Positions 46,610-57,502 of a stretch of 64,000 nt of DNA are shown piece after piece. Location of the stretch: contig PUQB01000641.1 in the NCBI GenBank assembly GCA_003024785.1, forward strand, positions 62,001-126,000, written 5' to 3'. A program made the position numbers and the translations under genes. The DNA comes from Selaginella tamariscina (Eukaryota > Streptophyta > Lycopodiopsida > Selaginellales > Selaginellaceae). Every line of letters starts with the position of its first letter. Position 1 is the first letter of the stretch. The notes under the pieces are model-generated. The model worked only from the letters and a program-made list of their open reading frames with translations, was not told the DNA's origin and ran no database searches.

Positions 46610-46740
46610 GGCTCCGGAGTTGGCATACACAACTCCCTATGGAGCTTCTGCTGACATGACGTTGATTGCCGACCCTCTATCTATAATCACCTTGCTATTG
46701 TGTGACCCCACCATGCGAACCAGAATGGTTGGTAAGTCCA
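46610..46740 (-). pseudogene. Family B protease remnant
   Basis: Minus strand reads KVIIDRGSAINVMSAEAP. In gypsy proteases the segment is hydrophobic-D-(T/S)-G-(A/S) followed by NVMS or similar. The active-site T/S is R here, so this copy would be inactive. The related plus-strand element at 58.7 kb has DGG in the same place. Confidence 0.7.
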
Positions 46741-47471
46741 CTGTGGTTGCAGTGCCTCTTGGTGGGGGCCTTGCTGCTGGTCATGCCCGATTCCTCCATC
46801 GTGTGGTGGGAATCAGTGGTGTTTCTTGTCCTGTCTACGTCTGGGACTCTCTCCTTTTAAAGGCGCAGCTTTGCTGTCTCCTTACATTTCTTAGCGATTC
46901 TTGGCCTTGGCTGGGCTCTGTGGGTCCGAGATGGTCAGTCCTTCAGTTTGCTTCCTTACCCACTGCTTTAATACTAGGGGTTTTGTTGCCTGTTTCTTTT
47001 TTGAGCACCTTTGTGTTCCCTTGGTTCTGTGCCCTTGTGGTTCCCTTGTTTCATCCGCTAAGGGAGCCTGTGGTACTATGTTTGTCCCAACATCCTGTCC
47101 TGGCAATACAATCGTTACTTGGTTTACTTGCGGTGTAGGGTTGGTGTTGGGCTAGCGGGGATCTGCCCGTTACTCGCCCTAGCGACGCCGACTGCTTGCA
47201 CCTCTAGCATTGGTTTGATTAGTGATACTCATGAACATCAGTAGAGCGGGTGTGGGCCTCTACAAAGTGCGCACATCACCTCCTTGCGTTTCGGCCCTCT
47301 TTATCGCCATACCTGAGTTGGTACGATTGCCGCTCGTGGAACAGAACCTACGATTCCGGTCTCTCGAACAGGACCTCCTACGGGGTTAATTATCCCACTC
47401 CGTCCTGTGGTTGTAACTCCTTCGGCCATCTACACCCCCTTCAGTCTTCGTTCTATTGTTAGTGCGGCCGC

Positions 47472-49401
47472 CTATGGTAGCCTATTGCTCAGGAGTTCGG
47501 TCAGCTGGTAGCAATCATCCATGTTGTGGGACCCGCGAATGTTACATGCCTGACAATACTTATCCCTGCGTGTGGTGTATCCCATTTGAGCCAGTGTTGT
47601 GGTTAAGTCTTCCTTCCGTGTGGCCCCTCGTTGGGTCTCCCCCACTGCAACTGCATGTGCCCCTTGGCTCCCGGCCATCTCTCCTTTCTGGCTGGCTTTG
47701 GAGCATCGAGAGGTTTTCCTCATCTGAGGTGGTGTCGTTTGCCCCCTCTGCATCCGATTTGTCCTACGTCTTCCTCTCCTGGCGTCTTTCAGCTTCCCAT
47801 TTCTCAACCTTCTTGGCATATCGGAGTAATTTGTCAAATGTTTGATCGTCATCTAAGCTGATCCACTTGCGGATCTCCGGCTGCAGTCCCTTTCGGTACC
47901 ACATTTTTTTGGTCAAGTCAATTGAGGCGTCCCTTAGCCAGGCGATGTACCCCAACATGCGGACTAGTATTCATTGACTGACTCTGCCGCTTTCTGTTTC
48001 AAGCTCGTTAGCTTGTGGATCACCTCTTCTTTACTCTTTTCCTCCCGGAAGGTATCCTGAAAACGCCCTCCGTGCGGTTTCCCAGCGAGCTTCTTCATTT
48101 GCCTCGTGGAATTGCATCCATTAGGCGTGTGCCTTCTTGTCCAGGGTGCATGCGAATGCACTCAGCTTCTTGTGATTGTTGATTACGCTCTAGAGTTTTA
48201 CACCTGTTCAAACTTGTGTACGTGTTGGTCTGCATTTTCCCCCTTTGCTCCACGGAACGCAGGTAAGGGCACTAGTACGATGCTCTCCTGCATCCGATTG
48301 AGCGCGCGGGCTAGTAAGGTAACCGGGTCGGTTCCCATGGCATCCCGTTGGGCTTGAGAAGTGCTCCGATCCAGACCCTCCGCTTCAGACGTGGTGTAGT
48401 CATCGTCCCGATATTATGTGGGTACCTTCCTCCTCCTCGCGGCCCTACCCTCATGTTGAGGGTGGGTGACAAGGATGGGCTCCTTCCGGCTGTCCCTCGG
48501 GGCCCCCTCGCGGACCAACCTGATGGCTGGTGGTGCGGTTACCTCGGATGGAATGGTATTTCCTCATCCAGTGAGTGGTTTTGTAGGACCGTGTGCGGAA
48601 TCCCCTCGCGACGTCTAGACGGTAGTGATTGATGGGGTGAATCCTCCTCGCACTGAGATGGTATCCCCTCATCTGGTGATGGTTGCAGCTCTACCATGTG
48701 CACTAGCAGATTTCCCTCACGGGGCCGATGCATGTTGGTCGCTCAGGCACATTTTTCCTGCCCTTGGACGAAATCCCCTCGTCCCTTGTCCAGAATGGCC
48801 ACTGTACGGCCCCCTTTTTGGTACCTCCTCCCAGTTCGTCAGCTCGTTGACGTCCAGTCGCCTTCGCGCGTAGGTGGTCGTCCCATGTGTCCCCGGTCTT
48901 CCGAAGTCTTGGATTCTCATCTTTGGTAACCACCTTGGCTTGCTGCATCGTTGATCAGCTGAACTCCTGGTGCAGAGGTTGCCTTATTGGTAGATGCCCC
49001 TCCCTACGGAGCCTTCTGGATGAGGCTCTTCCTTCCCTCTTTTCGGGTAGCCACGGGCCCCCGCCTCACCCTGGTGGGTGACGGCGGCCCTAGGTTTCCT
49101 ACTTACGTCCGTTGTGGCGCTGGCCACGCTGGACCTCCAGCTCACCCTGTCGCTATCGTGTTGCTTTCAGCCCCTCGAGATTCCTGCCTCGCCGCAGGCT
49201 TGCCCTTTCTTGGAGTTGTCTTGTGCGGGGTTTCCTCCTTTGGGGGTACTCGTCAAACACGGGTTTTGCTCTTTGGTGTGGGGGCTCATCGTGGCCATCA
49301 CTTTCGCCTATGTTGAGAGGTGGAGGGCTTCCATCGTCTTGCCGTTCCACTCTGCATCGTATGTCATTCTCGAGCAAAGTCGCCCGTCCGGTGCTGCTCA
49401 T
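47472..49401 (-). pseudogene. Family B gag, frameshifted
   Basis: N-terminal segment 49401-49153 (LNIGESDGHDEPPHQRAKP). The capsid-like retrotransposon gag domain covers 48161-47764 in two frames: GRFQDTFREEKSKEEVIHKL, TSLKQKAAESVNEY, LGYIAWLRDASIDLTKKM, WYRKGLQPEIRKWI and LLRYAKKVEKWEAERR. A Cys-containing tail YCQACNIRGSHNMDDC (about 47530) may be a modified knuckle. Breaks separate the parts. Confidence 0.82.
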
Positions 49402-49784
49402 ACCCGCATGCTACTGTACCTGGACTGACGTTCGAACGTGCTATAGTTTGTTCATATCCTTCTTCGTTGTTGGCTGCGTGCGACCACCTCTGCCGCTGGT
49501 GTCCAGGTTTACTGCTGCTCAGAGATTTGGCCATGCGGTATTTACGTCGTTCCCTCAGGTAGGTAAGGCAGGGGCCAATTGTGGCAACAAGGTGCCTTGA
49601 TGCCTTCCATCAAACTCCCTCGGCGGCCTGTTGCATCCTCCTGGCAACTATTTCTTGTCGATCTTTATTTGTTCGAACGAGTTAATCCCGGCTCTCATCT
49701 GCTTGCTACAGTGAACTCCATCCGTGTGTATATTTATCCCTCCTTGGTCGCCACAAATGGTCGTCGGGGACTCCACAAGCCAAA

Positions 49785-50415
49785 TGTGGTGTTTCTCAGG
49801 AAGCCTCAGTGGTGTGGATAGCGTCCAACTCGGGGGTCCGAACCGGCAAGCCGGCCTTACCTCGGAAGTAATGGAAGGTGTTGAATGGCCTCTACTCGGA
49901 CGCCGAGGGTCCGTGTACAGGGTGGGGGAGTTTACTATAGTGGTTTGGCAAAGAGCGTTGCTCAGCCTAGGAGTGGGACAAGCGGGGATCCCTACTTGTA
50001 AGGTGAATAGAAGGAGTATGGATATATTTATAATGCCTACCTAAGTACAAACTATCTCCGACAGAGGAGCAAGATACAAGACACAGACTTGACTCCCAAA
50101 AAGACCCCGACCCACTACCAGCCTTCCTGCTTATATAGTGGGTTACCTAGCGCTAGACCCTAGGTACAGTGGCGCTTTCCTACTGGTATGCTGCCATGTG
50201 ACAGAGTCCTGTCTATCGCATTTATGCGCCTCTCTCACGCGTGTTGTCCTGCGTACCTAGGTAGTTAGTATGGACGATTGGATCTACACCTGGTTATGCT
50301 GCCGCCTGACATCTGTCGCCATTAGTTCGTACATGCGTACCTTCCTTATCCGGCGCTTCGTCCTGTCGCTTGTCGTGCCGACTGGCGTTTGACGGTGTTA
50401 GACCACCATCAACCA
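49785..50415 (-). mobile_element. 5' LTR of the inner family B element
   Basis: From TGTGGTGTTTCTCAGG to accaccatcaacca. Just outside its left end the minus strand reads TTTGGCTTGTGGAGTCCCC, where a primer-binding site should lie. The same position of the outer element reads TTTGGCATGCAGAGTCCCC. Confidence 0.85.
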
Positions 50416-50974
50416 GCTACCTTTAAAGTCTGCTTTGGAGATCCCGATAAGTATCGTTCCGCATGCACGAAGTTAAGAAAGCTCACACAAGGATTCCGAC
50501 CAACTTTTGTCTATGCATCTAAATTTTAGCAACTTTGCATAAACATTCCATGGGATGAGACTGCATTATCGAACACTTCCGTTTTGGGTTGAGGGATGAC
50601 GTGAAGGACCTTCTCCTTATGTTATTGGATGCCCAAACCTTAGCAGAGATCATGCAACAAGCCGCTTGCTGCGATAACCATTTGTTCTAGCGTTGTTAGG
50701 AAAAATCCGTCAACAGTTCCTGCAAGCCAATCCTATAGCTGTAGCACATGTTCTTACGACACCTTCTGGAGTAGTTCCTATGAAGGTTGACAAATACAAA
50801 TGTGGCCCACTTTCAACTACTAAAAAGCAACGTCGTCGCAGTGAGAACTTATGCTTGTATTGTGGTGAAGCAGGACATGAGGTGGCAGAATGTCTTATTA
50901 AAGTCAGGAAGTTCAAGACGCGTGAAGTTGAAGTTGAAGTTCAGTTGGAAAACTTGAATGTCCACTTTGTTTAG
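50416..50974 (+). pseudogene. Family C gag continuation with zinc knuckle
   Basis: HFRFGLRDDVKDLLLMLL and AEIMQQAACCDN (about 50575-50685) are gag capsid text. The open segment 50693-50974 holds LCLYCGEAGHEVAECLIK, an exact C-x2-C-x4-H-x4-C zinc knuckle (residues 54-67). The frame breaks near 50690. Confidence 0.8.
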
Positions 50975-50979
50975 GAGCC

Positions 50980-51345
50980 GTGAAGTTGGACATAGGTGCA
51001 GGCTCCATTGGTGCTGCTCACACCATTTTATCACTCAAGGTTCCTGTCACATTCGCCTCAATAAATCGAGAGCTCAAGGAGTTTGCCCTGTTAGACACTA
51101 ATGCAAATACATGCTTCATGGATGACACTTTTGCAATTCAACATGGCATTTCGGTGATGAAGTTGAAGTGTGTAGTTCCTATAAAGGTTGCAGATGGTTG
51201 TCTGGTTGCTTCTGGCGCAGTTTCCCATGCTCCTGTAAAGGTTGCAGATGATTGTCTGGTTGCTTCTGGCGCAGTTTCCCATGCTCCTGTAAAGGTTGCA
51301 GATGATTGTCTGTTGCTTCTGGCGCAGTTTCCCATGCTCCTGTAA
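50980..51345 (+). pseudogene. Family C protease remnant with an internal 54-bp repeat
   Basis: KEFALLDTNANTCFMDDTFA occupies the active-site position, with D-T-N in place of D-T-G, so catalysis would be lost. The frame then enters a tandem repeat (51182-51395) encoding KVADDCLVASGAVSHAPV per unit. The third unit lacks one base and shifts the frame. Confidence 0.7.
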
Positions 51346-51395
51346 AGGTTGCAAATGGTTGTCTAGTTGCTTCTGGTGCAGTTTCCCATGCTACC
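51182..51395 (+). repeat. 54-bp coding minisatellite, four units
   Basis: Units begin at about 51182, 51235, 51289 and 51342, each of the form GTAAAGGTTGCAGATGATTG, then TCTGGTTGCTTCTGGCGCAG, then tttcccatgctcct. 54 bp equals 18 codons, so units keep frame except where unit 3 has lost one G of ctggttg. Confidence 0.9.
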
Positions 51396-52490
51396 ACACA
51401 TCTCTCTTGCACTCATGACACAACTGTTTGATTTCCTTTAACTTGATTAAGACTCGGATGACTCCCATCGTTTTGGGCATGCTATAGTTCGTGGTTGCAA
51501 ATCCTCAGATCGATTGAAGGTCCAGGACGTTCACGTTTTTCTCTCCGACAACAGGATTAATTTTGCACCTTCATGCAGGTAGGATATGACCTTAGTGTCT
51601 GAGGTAGCACCAGTACAGGATTGATTGTGTCTATTCCTGTATCAGTTTTGAAGATTCCTCCTCGACACGATTCCACCTCATGTCAGTTCATCAACACATC
51701 CGCAAGCTCTCTCAACTCCTGTAAGTTCACGGATTCCTGTACATGGTTCTTCCAATCCTGTATCAGTGTCAAAGGTTCCTCTTTAACATGATCCACCTCC
51801 TGTTAGTTTGTTAGCACATGCGCAGGCTCTCCTCACTCTTGTGCATTCACAGACTTCTGTACAGGATTCTTCTAATTATGTACACTCGTCAACATCAACA
51901 CAATTTTTCCCAAATCCTGCCTCTTTTTATTACTCTGTTTCTGTTCCATTCTCAAGATCCTTCCTCTTTTTCATTCACAGTTCCCTTCTCTCCTCTCCGA
52001 GTTCTTACCACTGCTATGCATGAACTTGCCACTGATCTTGCTCTTTTTCATCTCTTTGCTTTTCAAGTAACTCCTACGTCCTTTTCTACCTCTCATGTAT
52101 CTAACTCTCATGTTTTTCAATTCTCTTCTCTTCCTTCTACTTCTTTCTTGCCATTCAAGTATTACTCCTTCCAGGATGTTTTTGATAAGCACAAGGCTGT
52201 AGTTCTTCCTATTCACAGGTCCTACGTCTATCCTATCAATCTTATGGAGAGGAAGACTTCACCATTTGGACCAATTTATGCCATGTCATCTATAGATTTG
52301 GAGGTTCTCTAGTACATCGAAACAATTTGGCATCCAGCTTCATTCGTCGCTCAAAGTCCCTGCAAAAGCACCTATCTTCTTTGTCAAGAAGACAATGAGT
52401 ACCGTTCTGGATGGTGACTTGATTCAAACCTTATAGTCCACAACCAAAGCAAATTCCCATCTATTGTCATTAATCTCGGAACTTCTCAAT
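51396..52490 (+). mobile_element. Family C region between protease and RT, with two diverged direct repeats
   Basis: Two units of about 135 bp (about 51640-51775 and 51755-51900) share tcctgtatcag, aaggttcctc and cgcaggctct steps. 52140-52310 (VFDKHKAVVLPIHRSYVYP) resembles the connection before gypsy RT. Frames are broken. Confidence 0.65.
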
Positions 52491-54700
52491 CGGCTACAGG
52501 AGTAAAGGTGTTCACAAGATCAACTTACGAGGGGCCTACAATCTTGTACGGATTCGTCTAGGCGATGAGTGAAGACTGCCTTTCGTACAAGGTATAAACA
52601 TTTTGAGTACACGGTGATGCCTTTCGGACTTACCAACGCCCTAGCCATGTTCCAACACATGGTGAACGACATCTTTCGACTTCTTGACCAGTTTGTGGTG
52701 ATCTACCTCGATACATTTTGATTTTCTTTAAGGACTAGGCGGCACATGACAAGCATGTATGACTAATTTTACAGAAGTTCGCAGCATGGCCTGTATGCGA
52801 AGTTGGAGAAGTGTTTTTTCGACAGGGATATTGTGGAGTTCTTGGGCTACATCGTCTCTCCTTTGGCGTTTCCATGGACATGCACAAGGTGAAGACTATC
52901 GTGGAGTGGGAGAGGCCCAAGTCTGTACGAGACGTACAATGTTTCCTTGGCTTTGCAAACTTCTACAGGTGATTCATACAGGACTTCTCCAAGCGTGTAC
53001 TTCCACTCACGGAACTCACCAAGCGCACAGAGTTTCTCTTGGTCCGACAAGGCGAACATGCATTCACAACACTCAAGGACGCCTTCACGACAGCTCCATT
53101 TTAGCACATCCTGATCCTTCTCGTCCTTTCTTTGTTGAAGCAGATGCCTCGGATTTGCAGTAGGTTCTATCCTATCACAAGTTGGAGAAAAAGTTACTTC
53201 ATCCTGTAGCTTTTCACTCTCGTAAGTTCCTTTCGGGAAGATCAATTACGAGATTCATGACAAGGAACTCAAGGCCATTGTGGATTCGTTCGAGGAGTGG
53301 CGCATTTCTGGAAGGTGCTGCGCATCCTGTACAAGTTCTTAGATCACAAGAACCTGGAGTTTTTCAAACGGCTCGAGTTCTCAGTCGGCGACAGGCTAGG
53401 TGGGCAGAATTCTTCACGTTTTGATTTTGTCATCGTTACAGGCCTGGTTTTCGAATGGCAAGCGGATGCATTGTCTAGCGCTCTTACCTTGCACCGACCC
53501 GGGCGATCCTGCATATGACTGTCAAAAGCAAGTGTTGTTGGGTCCTGATCGATTCGGCTTGCGGCACTACAGGTTCATCAGGCTCCAGCAGATTCAACAC
53601 TTCTACAGGACATCCGTTTGCAGTTGGCTACAACGACTTGGCAAAGAATGTGTTCTCACACATTAGTCCTGACATTGCAAGTTCCTCTTCCTCCAGTTCC
53701 CGTACAGACTACAAGTTATTCCATACAGGACGGACTCCTGTACCGGAAGGTCTCCTGTACGTTCCTGTTGTGTTTGCAGGACTCGTGTGGTACAGGATTG
53801 TCATGATACCCCGGCTACAGACATTTTGGTGTGGCCAAGACAGTTGAGTTGGTGACTCGCAACTATTGGTGGCCTGGGTTGCGAGGTTTTGTAAAGGTTT
53901 GTACGGAGTTGTGACACCTGCAACAGGTCGAAGATGCCTCATCACACGCCTCTGGTCTTCTTCGTCCTCTTCCTGTTCCTTCTGCTCCTTGGAGATCCAT
54001 TTCTATGGATTTCCTCACAGATCTTCCTCCTTCTCGTGGATTTGATGCAGTTCTTGTGGTGGTTGACCGTTTCACCAAACAGCTCATTTCCTACCATGTA
54101 AAAGACTGCTACAGGCCAGACAACTGCTGAGTTGGTGATCCGTGAAGTGTTCCGACATCATGGTCTTCCTGAGAGCATTGTGAGGCCACAATTCATGTCC
54201 AAGTTTTGGCGAGAGCTTCTTGGAGTCTACAGGTTAAAGCGGATCTTTCTTCAGGATACCATCCACAAACTATGGGCAGTCAAACGCACGATTCAGACCT
54301 TGAGCAATATCTTTGCTGCTTCATCAGTTACCAACAGGACAACTGGTTGGACCTTCTTCCAATGGCGGAGTTTGCCTACAACAACTCCGTTCACGCATCT
54401 ACAGGCAGACACCTTTCTTTGCTCTTACAGGCTACCATCCACGTTTTGACTTTGCTCCTCCTGCTTCTCCTTCTTCCGCTCCTGCAGTACAGGATCGTCT
54501 TAGCATCTTCGTCAGGTACAGGATGATCTCCAGGTTCATCTTCAGCAGGCACAGAACGGTACAAGCATCATGCTGATGCTCATCGTCAGCCGGCACCCAT
54601 ACAAGATTGGTGATCTCGTGTGGCTTCTTCGTCGGCATATTCGCACCAACAGGCCTTCTTCTAAGTTGGATTTTCAACGATTGGGCCCTTACAATTGCGT
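52491..54700 (+). pseudogene. Family C RT, RNase H and integrase, frameshifted
   Basis: [22 protein letters not shown] and [20 protein letters not shown], then QFVVIYLD at the catalytic box (about 52700, broken just after YLD). Next FLGFANFYR and FAEVDASD-like RNase H text (52930-53320), and integrase text near 54000-54420 ([55 protein letters not shown]). The order is normal for Ty3/gypsy. Repeated frame changes leave no full-length protein. Confidence 0.88.
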
Positions 54701-54839
54701 GAGGTCAATCCTGTAGCTTTTACTCGAGTTACCATCTACGGTGAAACTTCATCCTGTGTTTCACACCTCTTGTTGGAGCCGTATCATCTTCTTCTCTTCT
54801 GGTCGTGCTTTCTCTCCTCCCCTCTGTGGTCATTGATGA

Positions 54840-55040
54840 CTGAACCTGAGTACAAGTTGCAGCCATCCTTGATTCTCGTCTTCATCGCCGCCAACTTCAA
54901 TACTTGGTGGATTGGAAAGGTTATTTGCTACCGATCGCACTTGGGAACCTGCATCCAACTTACTCCATGCTTCTTCCAAAGTTGCTGCTTCCATCGACGT
55001 TATCCTACTAAACCAGGTCCTAAGACTCGTGGAACTCGTC
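54840..55040 (+). pseudogene. Family C chromodomain
   Basis: Across two frames: VAAILDSRLHRRQLQYLVDW, KGYLLP and then DRTWEPASNLLHASS, the beta-strand, WKGY and TWEP pattern of a chromodomain. It follows integrase, as in chromoviruses. It ends FHRRYPTKPGPKTRG before the polypurine tract. Confidence 0.85.
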
Positions 55041-55056
55041 CTTAGGGAGGAGGTGT

Positions 55057-55503
55057 TGTCACAACCCGAATATATGATACAGGATACGGAATACAAGATA
55101 TGCCTACAAGATATACTTACATAATATGCCTACAGGATGCCTATAGGATATACCTACAGGATATGCTTATAAGATATACCTACAAGATATGCTTACAGAA
55201 TATGCGTATAAGATATGCTTACAGGATATACCTACAGGATAAGGGTCACCATTTTTAACTCATGACTAGATTAGACTCATGACCAGATTAGCTCTTGGAG
55301 TGTGAGCATAAAGCTCCGACCTAATTGTTGTACAATCAATTACTATCAACACAAGTCTTTCTACGATCAATCTTGTCTTGCTTCTTGCTTCCTGTTCTCT
55401 CCTTGTCTTGTTCCTAGTTCCTGTCCTGCTCCTATCTTGTTCCTAATTCTTGTCCTACTCTTATTTGTTTCTAGTCATTGTCCTCTTGAATCGTGGCTTG
55501 ACA
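55057..55503 (+). mobile_element. Internal LTR of family C
   Basis: 447 bp from TGTCACAACCCGAATATATG to TGGCTTGACA, preceded by a polypurine tract. It is followed not by a primer-binding site but directly by mid-integrase text (AGGCCAGACAATTACTAAG) matching 54113 onward. The U3 half carries the same short tandem units as the other family C LTRs. Confidence 0.88.
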
Positions 55504-56478
55504 CAGGCCAGACAATTACTAAGTTGGTGATCCGCAAAGTGTTTCGACAACATGGTCTTCTTGAGAGCATTATTTCTTATTGAGGCAACAATTCATGTCC
55601 AGATTTTGGCGAGAGCTTCTTTGGCATTTACAAGTTAAAGCAGATCTTTCTTTAGGATATCATCTGCAAAACTAATGGATAGTTAGAACGCACGATTTAG
55701 ACCTTGGAGCAGTATCTTTGCTGCTTCATTAGTTACCAACATGACAACTAGTTGGACCTTCTTCCTATGGCGGAGTTTGCTTATAACAACTTTGTTCATG
55801 CATCTACAAGCCAAACACCTTTCTTCGCTCTTACATGCTATCATCCATGTTTTAACTTTGCTCCTCATGCTTCTCCTTCTTTCTCTCCTGCAGTATAATC
55901 GTTTTCAGCATCTTCGTTATGTACAAGATGATCTCCGAATTCATCTTCAGCAGGCACATTGAACAGTACAAGCGTCATGCTAATGCTCATTGTTAGCCGG
56001 CACCTGCATATAAGATTGGTGATCTCCTGTGGCTTCTTCGTCGGCATATTTGCACCAACATGCCTTTTTTTAAGTTGGATTTTTAACGATTGGGCCCTTA
56101 CAGGATTATAAACTGAGGTCAATCCTGTAGCTTTCCGATTAGAGCTAACATTACTGTGAAACTTCATCCTATGTTTCACACCTCTTTTGTTGGAACTGTA
56201 TTATCCTTTTTCTTTTCCTGGTCGTGCTTCTTCTCCTCCCCTCCTGTGGTCATTGACGATGAACCTGAGTACGAAGTTGTAACCATCATTGATTCTCATC
56301 TTCATTGCTGCTAACTTCAATACTTGGTGGATTGAAAAGGTTATTTGCCTACCAATTGCACTTGAAAACCTGCATCCAATTTACTCGATGCTTCTTCCAA
56401 GGTTGTTGCCTTCCACCGACATTATCCTGTTAAACCAGATCCTAGAACTCGTGGAACTCGTCCTTAGGAAGGAGGTGC
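55504..56478 (+). mobile_element. Second, truncated copy of the family C integrase-chromodomain region
   Basis: Aligns with about 54113-55056 throughout, ending at the same polypurine tract. It is more decayed than the first copy. With the LTR before it, it forms a partial tandem unit. Confidence 0.85.
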
Positions 56479-56911
56479 TATCACGACCCGATACAAAATA
56501 TAGGATACAACCTATAGAATACAAGATACAGAATATGGGATACAGGATATGCCTAAAGATATACCTACAAGATATAAGAATACATGATATGACTTTAGGA
56601 TACAAGATACATGATATGTTTATAGGATATGCTTACAGAATATACCTACAGGATAAGGGACATTATTTTTAGCTCATGACTAGATTAGCTCTTGAAGTAT
56701 ATTTTTAGCTCTTACCTAGATTAGTTCTTGAAGTTGTGAATATAAAAGCTCCAATTTAATTGTTGTACAATCAGTTACTATCAACACCAGTCATTCTACG
56801 ATCATTCTTGTCTTGTTCTTGTCTTGCTCCTTGCCTCATATTCTTGTCTTGTTCGTAGTTCTTGTCCTGCTTTTGAGTCAAGCTTTTTTGCTTTTGGATC
56901 GTGGCCTGACA
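56479..56911 (+). mobile_element. 3' LTR of family C
   Basis: 433 bp, starting TATCACGACCCGATAC (TG of the terminus changed to TA) and ending GTGGCCTGACA. It is followed by the CTAGG duplication. Confidence 0.88.
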
Positions 56912-57502
56912 CTAGGGTTCTTCAGCGTGAGGTCTCCTCCCTCTAGGGTACTCATCGAATACAGGTTTAGCTGTGTGGTGTGGGGGTTCATCATAGCCAT
57001 CCCTTTCACCTATATTGAGAGCAGTTGGCAGGCTTTTTTTTTGTTCAACCATCTGTCCCACTCTACTTCATAGGTCATCAATGGGCAATCTCGCCCATCT
57101 AAGTGTTGCTCATTTCCTTGTGTTCCTTCACTTGGAATTTCATTAGGACATGCTGGGGGTTCTTCATACCTTTCTTCATCATAGACCAACTTCGATGGTG
57201 TTGTGTTGGGTCCTCCACTCTTCATGAGGTAGGCCACATGGTATCTGCATCATGGACCTAGACTGGCGAGGCTAGGGCTGACTATGACCTTTGGGGTACT
57301 TCTTTGCCCTCCGTTGGTCTCTTCCGACCAATGTGACACATCCTCTTGGCCAGTTGATATTTACTTATCTCCAGTTGTTATTCTAACTCTTTGATCTCTT
57401 TCTTGGGCAGCAACTCTACTTGTTATGGTGAACTCTATCCATGTATGATAAATATCTCTTTATAGTCACCACAAATGGTTGTTGGGGACTCTGCATGCCA
57501 AA
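56912..57502 (-). mobile_element. Outer family B element, right part (gag start and leader)
   Basis: Aligns with about 49205-49784 of the inner family B element (gtactcatcgaatacagg; gtgtgggggttcatcat), continuing 41966 across the family C insertion. It contains the leader next to the 5' LTR. Confidence 0.82.

Larger units (their letters stand above)
42916..50415 (-). mobile_element. Inner family B LTR retrotransposon (gag and protease, no RT seen)
   Basis: 7.5-kb element in minus orientation, LTRs 42916-43560 and 49785-50415. From the 5' side (high coordinates): leader, gag (about 49400-47470), a protease remnant near 46690, then about 3 kb without recognisable RT, RNase H or integrase. The flanks ttaga and gctac do not match, so no target duplication remains. 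It lies inside the gag of the family C element. Long plus-strand open frames here are antisense to gag and are not genes. Confidence 0.85.
41967..56911 (+). mobile_element. Family C Ty3/gypsy chromovirus, interrupted by a family B element
   Basis: Plus-strand element with 5' LTR 41967-42394 and 3' LTR 56479-56911, flanked by CTAGG. The leader and gag start are at 42395-42915. Then a complete family B element is inserted (42916-50415). gag resumes at 50416, followed by zinc knuckle, protease, RT, RNase H, integrase and chromodomain to 55056. An additional LTR (55057-55503) and a second, shorter copy of the integrase-to-chromodomain region (55504-56478) precede the terminal LTR. Polypurine tracts (AGGGAGGAGGTGT, GGAAGGAGGTGC) stand before both right-hand LTRs. 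Frames are heavily broken. Confidence 0.88.

Noticed and set aside
43313-49600. Long plus-strand open frames in the GC-richer 43-49.6 kb stretch as genes
   Set aside because: They are antisense to a minus-strand family B gag and protease with recognisable motifs, carry no domain, and reflect local base composition.
42916-50415. Target-site duplication around the inner family B element
   Set aside because: Flanking pentamers ttaga and gctac do not match, and shifting the ends by a few bases did not help.
51091-51412. Minus-strand repeated frames (QPLQEHGKLRQKQ units)
   Set aside because: These are the antisense reading of the 54-bp family C minisatellite.
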